Of a DNA stretch of 9,326 bases, positions 6,445 to 9,326 are shown piece after piece; within the stretch, counting starts at the first letter, position 1; each line of letters opens with the position of its first letter. The DNA comes from an uncultured Lactobacillus sp. (GTDB lineage: Bacteria; Bacillota; Bacilli; Lactobacillales; Lactobacillaceae). The notes under the pieces were generated by a model. It worked only from the letters and a program-made list of their open reading frames with translations. It ran no database searches and was not told the DNA's origin. Made by a program: the position numbers and the translations under genes. The DNA lies in the NCBI RefSeq assembly GCF_902491705.1, contig NZ_CABUIW010000070.1, forward strand, positions 1 through 9,326. Direction: 5' to 3'.

Positions 6445-7487
6445 TAGCGAATTTGACCTAGCTCTTTACCTAATTTGTATTGCTCATGATAAAATTCGTT
6501 CCAAATTCTAGCCAATCGTTCTTCTGAATATTCTTGACTAGCCTTATTAGATAATTCACTATATTTCTTTAATATTTGCGGATTCTTTACGACTTTTTGC
6601 AAAATTTGATTCATTTCGCCAAAATCTTTACCGCTCATGTAGTATCCATCAATAATAGCCTTATACAAATCAAGATCACGCAATAAAACTGGCGTGCCAC
6701 AACTAAAGGCTTCTAGAACAGACATTGGGAACAATTCATCATATGATGGCAATACAAATAGATCAGCAATATTTAAGTATTTGACCAATTTACTGCGATC
6801 AACTATTCCGGCAAAAGTTAAATTCTTAGGTGGATTATCTACCATTTGCTTGTAATGTTCATATCCATCAGTGATCTTTCCAAATGAAAAGCCACCTGCC
6901 CAGATAAATTGAACGTCAGGATTTGCTTTTGCCATTTTGACAAAGTCATCAATTCCTTTACGCTCTTGGACTTGACCATCACCAAAAACAACAAATTTAT
7001 CTAATGGAATACCTAACTCATGACGAAAAGCATTTTTGCTTGCAAGCGATTCTTCATAAAATTCTTCCTTAGAAACAAAGTTAGGAATGTATTTTACTTT
7101 ATCGCGATCAATTCCGTAATCAACTAATTTATCGATAAAAATTGGATTAACTACCACAATTTGATCCATCCGTTGATAAAAATCGATCACATAATTGTAA
7201 AAGACTTTTTTAGTAACACCTGGCAACTTAATTGAACCTTCAAGCGTATCAGGCAAGAAATGGACATAACCAATTTTTCTACCACGAGATGGTAAAAAAC
7301 TATTGGCGTAATACGTTGGATTGATCGTATGGTAGTGTGTCAAATCACTGTTGCCATATTTATTAATCGTTACATAAAATTCATCTACTAAACGCGTTCT
7401 CAGCAATTTAATCAATTCATTATATGCAGAGCCAACTCCTTGGCCCTTAACTGAATCTGCTTGTGAGAACATATTAATTCTGATCAT
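6444..7487 (-). CDS. lafB: GT4-family glycosyltransferase, probable second sugar of the LTA glycolipid anchor (LafB-like)
   Basis: The 347-residue protein is a retaining GT-B glycosyltransferase of family GT4. Residues 14-20 (KGQGVGS) form the N-terminal glycine loop. GDGQVQERKG (169-178) supplies the Arg-Lys pair expected to hold the nucleotide-sugar phosphates. Glu251 and Glu259 (ELFPMSVLE) form the E-x7-E motif. No membrane segment is present, so it is cytoplasmic or peripheral. By homology and position it should add a second hexose, galactose in the Listeria and pneumococcal counterparts, to the monohexosyl-diacylglycerol made by the upstream gene. The donor specificity cannot be read from the sequence. 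It starts 13 bases after the lafA stop codon, with AGAGGA five bases before ATG. Its stop overlaps the next start by one base. The pair also resembles the pneumococcal glycolipid synthase genes. Confidence 0.85.
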   Translation of the reverse strand: MIRINMFSQADSVKGQGVGSAYNELIKLLRTRLVDEFYVTINKYGNSDLTHYHTINPTYYANSFLPSRGRKIGYVHFLPDTLEGSIKLPGVTKKVFYNYVIDFYQRMDQIVVVNPIFIDKLVDYGIDRDKVKYIPNFVSKEEFYEESLASKNAFRHELGIPLDKFVVFGDGQVQERKGIDDFVKMAKANPDVQFIWAGGFSFGKITDGYEHYKQMVDNPPKNLTFAGIVDRSKLVKYLNIADLFVLPSYDELFPMSVLEAFSCGTPVLLRDLDLYKAIIDGYYMSGKDFGEMNQILQKVVKNPQILKKYSELSNKASQEYSEERLARIWNEFYHEQYKLGKELGQIR

Positions 7488-7500
7488 CTATATCCTCTTT

Positions 7501-8664
7501 TTACAATTCTTCATGCTTAGGCTGATAATGATCAATTGCATATTGATAAAAGTTATACACATCTGTCGCAAATTGATCAGAGGAAATTTTTTGTAATTTA
7601 TTTTGTAAAACTTCCTGAGGAATTTTTCTCCGCCCTTTTTTAAGCAAGTCAATAATTTCTTCTAACATTTCTTTTTGTGTAGTAAAAGTACGACCGAAAA
7701 TTTCTTTATCAAAAATATTTTCTGTATAGTCGGTATCATAAACTACACATGGTGTACCAGCGGCTAAAGCTTCAATATAAGTAAGCCCTTGAGTTTCTGT
7801 ATCACTAGCTGAAACAAACAAATCAGCCATACGATAATAATTGCCAACATCGCCATGTTCTACATTTCCGGCAAAAATTACGTAATCTTCCAAGGTTAAA
7901 CGTTCTACTTGATCTTTTAAAACATCAATATCTGGGCCGTCACCGGCAATAACGAACTTAACATTTGGAAATTCCTCAATGATATCTGGCAGTACATTTA
8001 AAATATGGTTTATCTTTTTTTCTGCTGCGATTCTACTCAATGTCAAGATTACTGGTACGTCTTCGTCAATACCTAATTCTTTTCGCACATCACGTCTTGC
8101 ATCACAGTTTATGCCTTGAATATCTACACCAGTAGGAATAACTCTGATAGGAATTTGAACGCCATAACGGTGCAACAAATCCTCTACTCGACCACTAGGA
8201 GCAATACAGCCATCCATATTTTTCAGATAACTTTTTACAAATTGCTTAACATGATATGGCCGAAGCAAGTGACCATTAAGAATATAATGCAAGTAGTCTT
8301 CATACATTGTGTGGTACGTATGAATAGCAGGAATATCTAATTGGTGAGCTACATATTTTCCAATAGTCCCTAATGCAAATTCAGTTTGCGTATGAACAAT
8401 ATCTAAGTTTACTTCCTTAGCTACCTTGGTTGCTTCGAATAAACCTCTAAATGCTATTCTTCTATCGGTAAAAGAAACAAAAGGTATACTACTAAAGCGA
8501 AAGACATTGGGCTCCACTGTCCCTTTTTTTACATTTGGATCTGTCGTGGTAAAAATAAATACATTATGCCCCTGTCTTTCAAGCGCGTCTTTTAGCGTTT
8601 TGATTGAAGTAGCCACGCCACTTATCTGGGGAAAATATGTATCGGTATAAAGACCAATATTCAT
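7501..8664 (-). CDS. lafA: GT4-family 1,2-diacylglycerol glucosyltransferase, first step of LTA anchor synthesis (LafA-like)
   Basis: The 387-residue GT4 enzyme is expected to transfer glucose from UDP-glucose to diacylglycerol at the inner membrane face, giving monoglucosyl-diacylglycerol. The N-terminus MNIGLYTDTYFPQISGVATS has the glycine loop of lipid glycosyltransferases. HTYHTMYEDY (115-124) is characteristic of the acceptor half. SRIAAEKK (210-217) holds the donor-phosphate Arg/Lys, and Glu290 and Glu298 (ETQGLTYIE) form the E-x7-E motif. ATG follows GGAGGT by six bases. It is the first gene behind a strong promoter and just after a tRNA cluster terminator. The next two genes follow closely, as in the Listeria lafA-lafB-lafC cluster. 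The alternative is a related GT4 enzyme with another lipid or sugar, which the sequence alone cannot settle. Confidence 0.88.
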   Translation of the reverse strand: MNIGLYTDTYFPQISGVATSIKTLKDALERQGHNVFIFTTTDPNVKKGTVEPNVFRFSSIPFVSFTDRRIAFRGLFEATKVAKEVNLDIVHTQTEFALGTIGKYVAHQLDIPAIHTYHTMYEDYLHYILNGHLLRPYHVKQFVKSYLKNMDGCIAPSGRVEDLLHRYGVQIPIRVIPTGVDIQGINCDARRDVRKELGIDEDVPVILTLSRIAAEKKINHILNVLPDIIEEFPNVKFVIAGDGPDIDVLKDQVERLTLEDYVIFAGNVEHGDVGNYYRMADLFVSASDTETQGLTYIEALAAGTPCVVYDTDYTENIFDKEIFGRTFTTQKEMLEEIIDLLKKGRRKIPQEVLQNKLQKISSDQFATDVYNFYQYAIDHYQPKHEEL

Positions 8665-8685
8665 TTAAATACCTCCATAGTTAGC

Positions 8686-8714
8686 ATTATAAAGATTACT
8701 CAAACCATGTGCAA
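8686..8714 (-). promoter_or_regulatory. Promoter of the lafA operon
   Basis: On the minus strand TTGCAC (8709-8714) and a perfect TATAAT (8686-8691) are separated by the optimal 17 bases. The start of transcription would lie near 8679, leaving a leader of only about 15 bases that holds GGAGGT (8671-8676). It sits directly downstream of the tRNA terminator, so the LTA genes form a transcription unit independent of the tRNAs. No operator-like repeat is seen around it. Confidence 0.8.
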
Positions 8715-8746
8715 TTTTAAATACTAAATTAATAACATATCTTAAC

Positions 8747-8777
8747 AAAAAAAGCGATCCAACTTAATGGATCGCTT
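8747..8777 (-). terminator. Intrinsic terminator of the tRNA cluster
   Basis: The minus strand forms a 10-base-pair perfect stem (AAGCGATCCA, 8777-8768, with TGGATCGCTT, 8761-8752) with a six-base loop, and the U tract covers 8747-8753. It begins eight bases after the end of tRNA-Leu and ends the tRNA operon. Confidence 0.94.
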
Positions 8778-8785
8778 ATAAAAGA

Positions 8786-8870
8786 TAGCGGTGATCGGGG
8801 TCGAACCGATACGTCCGTAATGGACACCAGATTTTGAGTCTGACGCGTCTGCCAATTCCGCCACACCGCC
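8786..8870 (-). tRNA. tRNA-Leu (anticodon CAA)
   Basis: The 85-base class II tRNA has acceptor arms GGCGGTG and CACCGCT with a G-U first pair and discriminator A. The anticodon loop CTCAAAA gives CAA, reading UUG. A long variable arm (TGTCCATTACGGACG) and a T loop TTCGACC are present. No CCA is encoded. It is the last tRNA of the cluster, eight bases before the terminator. Confidence 0.96.
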
Positions 8871-8910
8871 ATAATATTAAATTTTAAATAATCAACTTAT
8901 TCAGTTGATA

Positions 8911-8981
<71 letters not shown>

Positions 8982-9004
8982 ATAAGTTATCAAATTATTT
9001 AGAA

Positions 9005-9076
9005 TTGGGATAGCTGGATTCGAACCAGCGCATGTTAGAGTCAAAGTCTAATGCCTTACCACTTGGCTATATCCCA
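9005..9076 (-). tRNA. tRNA-Gln (anticodon TTG)
   Basis: The 72-base tRNA has acceptor arms TGGGATA and TATCCCA (first pair U-A, typical of Gln), discriminator A, and anticodon loop CTTTGAC giving TTG. The T arm GCTGG-TTCGAAT-CCAGC pairs fully. All stems pair and no CCA is encoded. Confidence 0.96.
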
Positions 9077-9083
9077 ATACTAG

Positions 9084-9157
9084 GGCGGAATGTGGGATTC
9101 GAACCCACGCATGCCGGATCCACAAACCGGTGTGTTAACCCCTTCACCAATTCCGCC
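9084..9157 (-). tRNA. tRNA-His (anticodon GTG) with encoded G-1
   Basis: The anticodon loop TTGTGGA gives GTG. The acceptor GCGGAAT pairs with ATTCCGC, and the extra 5' G (position 9157) faces C73 (9084), the identity pair known for bacterial tRNA-His. The T arm is GTGGG-TTCGAAT-CCCAC. The anticodon stem CCGGT/TCCGG has U31 facing U39. No CCA is encoded. It is separated from tRNA-Gln by only seven bases. Confidence 0.96.
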
Positions 9158-9169
9158 ATGAAGGTTAAA

Positions 9170-9240
9170 CAGGGATAGTAGGAATTGAACCCACACTAGC
9201 GGTTTTGGAGACCGATGTACTACCTTTATACGATATCCCT
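9170..9240 (-). tRNA. tRNA-Trp (anticodon CCA)
   Basis: The 71-base tRNA has acceptor arms AGGGATA and TATCCCT, discriminator G, and anticodon loop CTCCAAA giving CCA for UGG. The T arm is GTGGG-TTCAATT-CCTAC with one G-U pair. The anticodon stem has U27 facing C43. No 3' CCA is encoded. It lies 12 bases after tRNA-His in plus coordinates and four bases from tRNA-Tyr. Confidence 0.95.
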
Positions 9241-9244
9241 ATTA

Positions 9245-9326
9245 TGGAGGAGGGTGGATTCGAACCGCCGAACTCAGAGAGAGCGGTTTTACAGACCGCC
9301 GCGTTTAGCCACTTCGCTACTCCTCC
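9245..9326 (-). tRNA. tRNA-Tyr (anticodon GTA)
   Basis: The 82-base class II tRNA begins exactly at the window edge: GGAGGAG at 9326-9320 pairs with CTCCTCC, with discriminator A at 9245. The anticodon loop CTGTAAA gives GTA, and a long variable arm (TCTCTCTGAGTTC) marks Tyr. In the T stem GGCGG/CCACC, C51 faces A63. No CCA is encoded. It is the first tRNA of the cluster inside the window, and more are expected upstream. Confidence 0.95.

Noticed and set aside
8116..8650. Two 74-codon plus-strand open frames opposite lafA
   Set aside because: Both are shadows of the well-supported GT4 coding frame, without ribosome binding sites or family motifs.
8891..8909. Hairpin ATCAAC/GTTGAT in the spacer between tRNA-Cys and tRNA-Leu as a terminator
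   Set aside because: It has only six AT-rich pairs and no U tract, and tRNA-Leu has no promoter of its own. At most it is a processing signal.

Overview
The window is an AT-rich stretch of ordinary Gram-positive core genome, and every supported gene lies on the minus strand. The protein sequences and gene order point to Lactobacillales, most likely a Lactobacillus of the acidophilus/delbrueckii group. The evidence is a lafA-lafB-type glycolipid pair next to an LtaS-type polymerase, secG-rnr-smpB, and a Firmicutes-type tRNA cluster without encoded CCA ends. The species call is inference from family resemblance, since no search could be run.

Layout in the direction of transcription (high to low coordinates): (1) 9326-8786, six tRNAs in the order Tyr(GTA), Trp(CCA), His(GTG), Gln(TTG), Cys(GCA), Leu(CAA), closed by a strong intrinsic terminator at 8747-8777. 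(2) A promoter with a perfect TATAAT (8686-8714) drives lafA, lafB and a LafC-like membrane protein. They are spaced by 13 bases and then overlap by one. After a 71-base gap comes ltaS. (3) A promoter with an extended -10 precedes secG, which starts at TTG and is followed by an intrinsic terminator. (4) rnr (RNase R) and smpB are tightly coupled and end at a perfect-stem terminator (62-94). Bases 1-61 are a gene-free AT-rich leader with a short palindrome and a possible ribosome binding site for a gene just outside the window.

How they work together: LafA and LafB are expected to build a dihexosyl-diacylglycerol membrane anchor, and the LafC-like protein may help move or organise that lipid. 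LtaS polymerises glycerol phosphate on it outside the cell, giving lipoteichoic acid. SecG is the accessory subunit of the SecYEG translocon. RNase R and SmpB act together in rescue of stalled ribosomes and decay of the faulty mRNA, with tmRNA (not seen here).

I found no mobile element, CRISPR array, phage gene, toxin-antitoxin pair or defence system, and no convincing undescribed system. The points most worth a second look are the LafC-like membrane protein, the Arg/Gly/Asn/His-rich tail of RNase R, the terminator between secG and rnr with a possible alternative pairing to the rnr Shine-Dalgarno, and unusual mispairs in several tRNAs.
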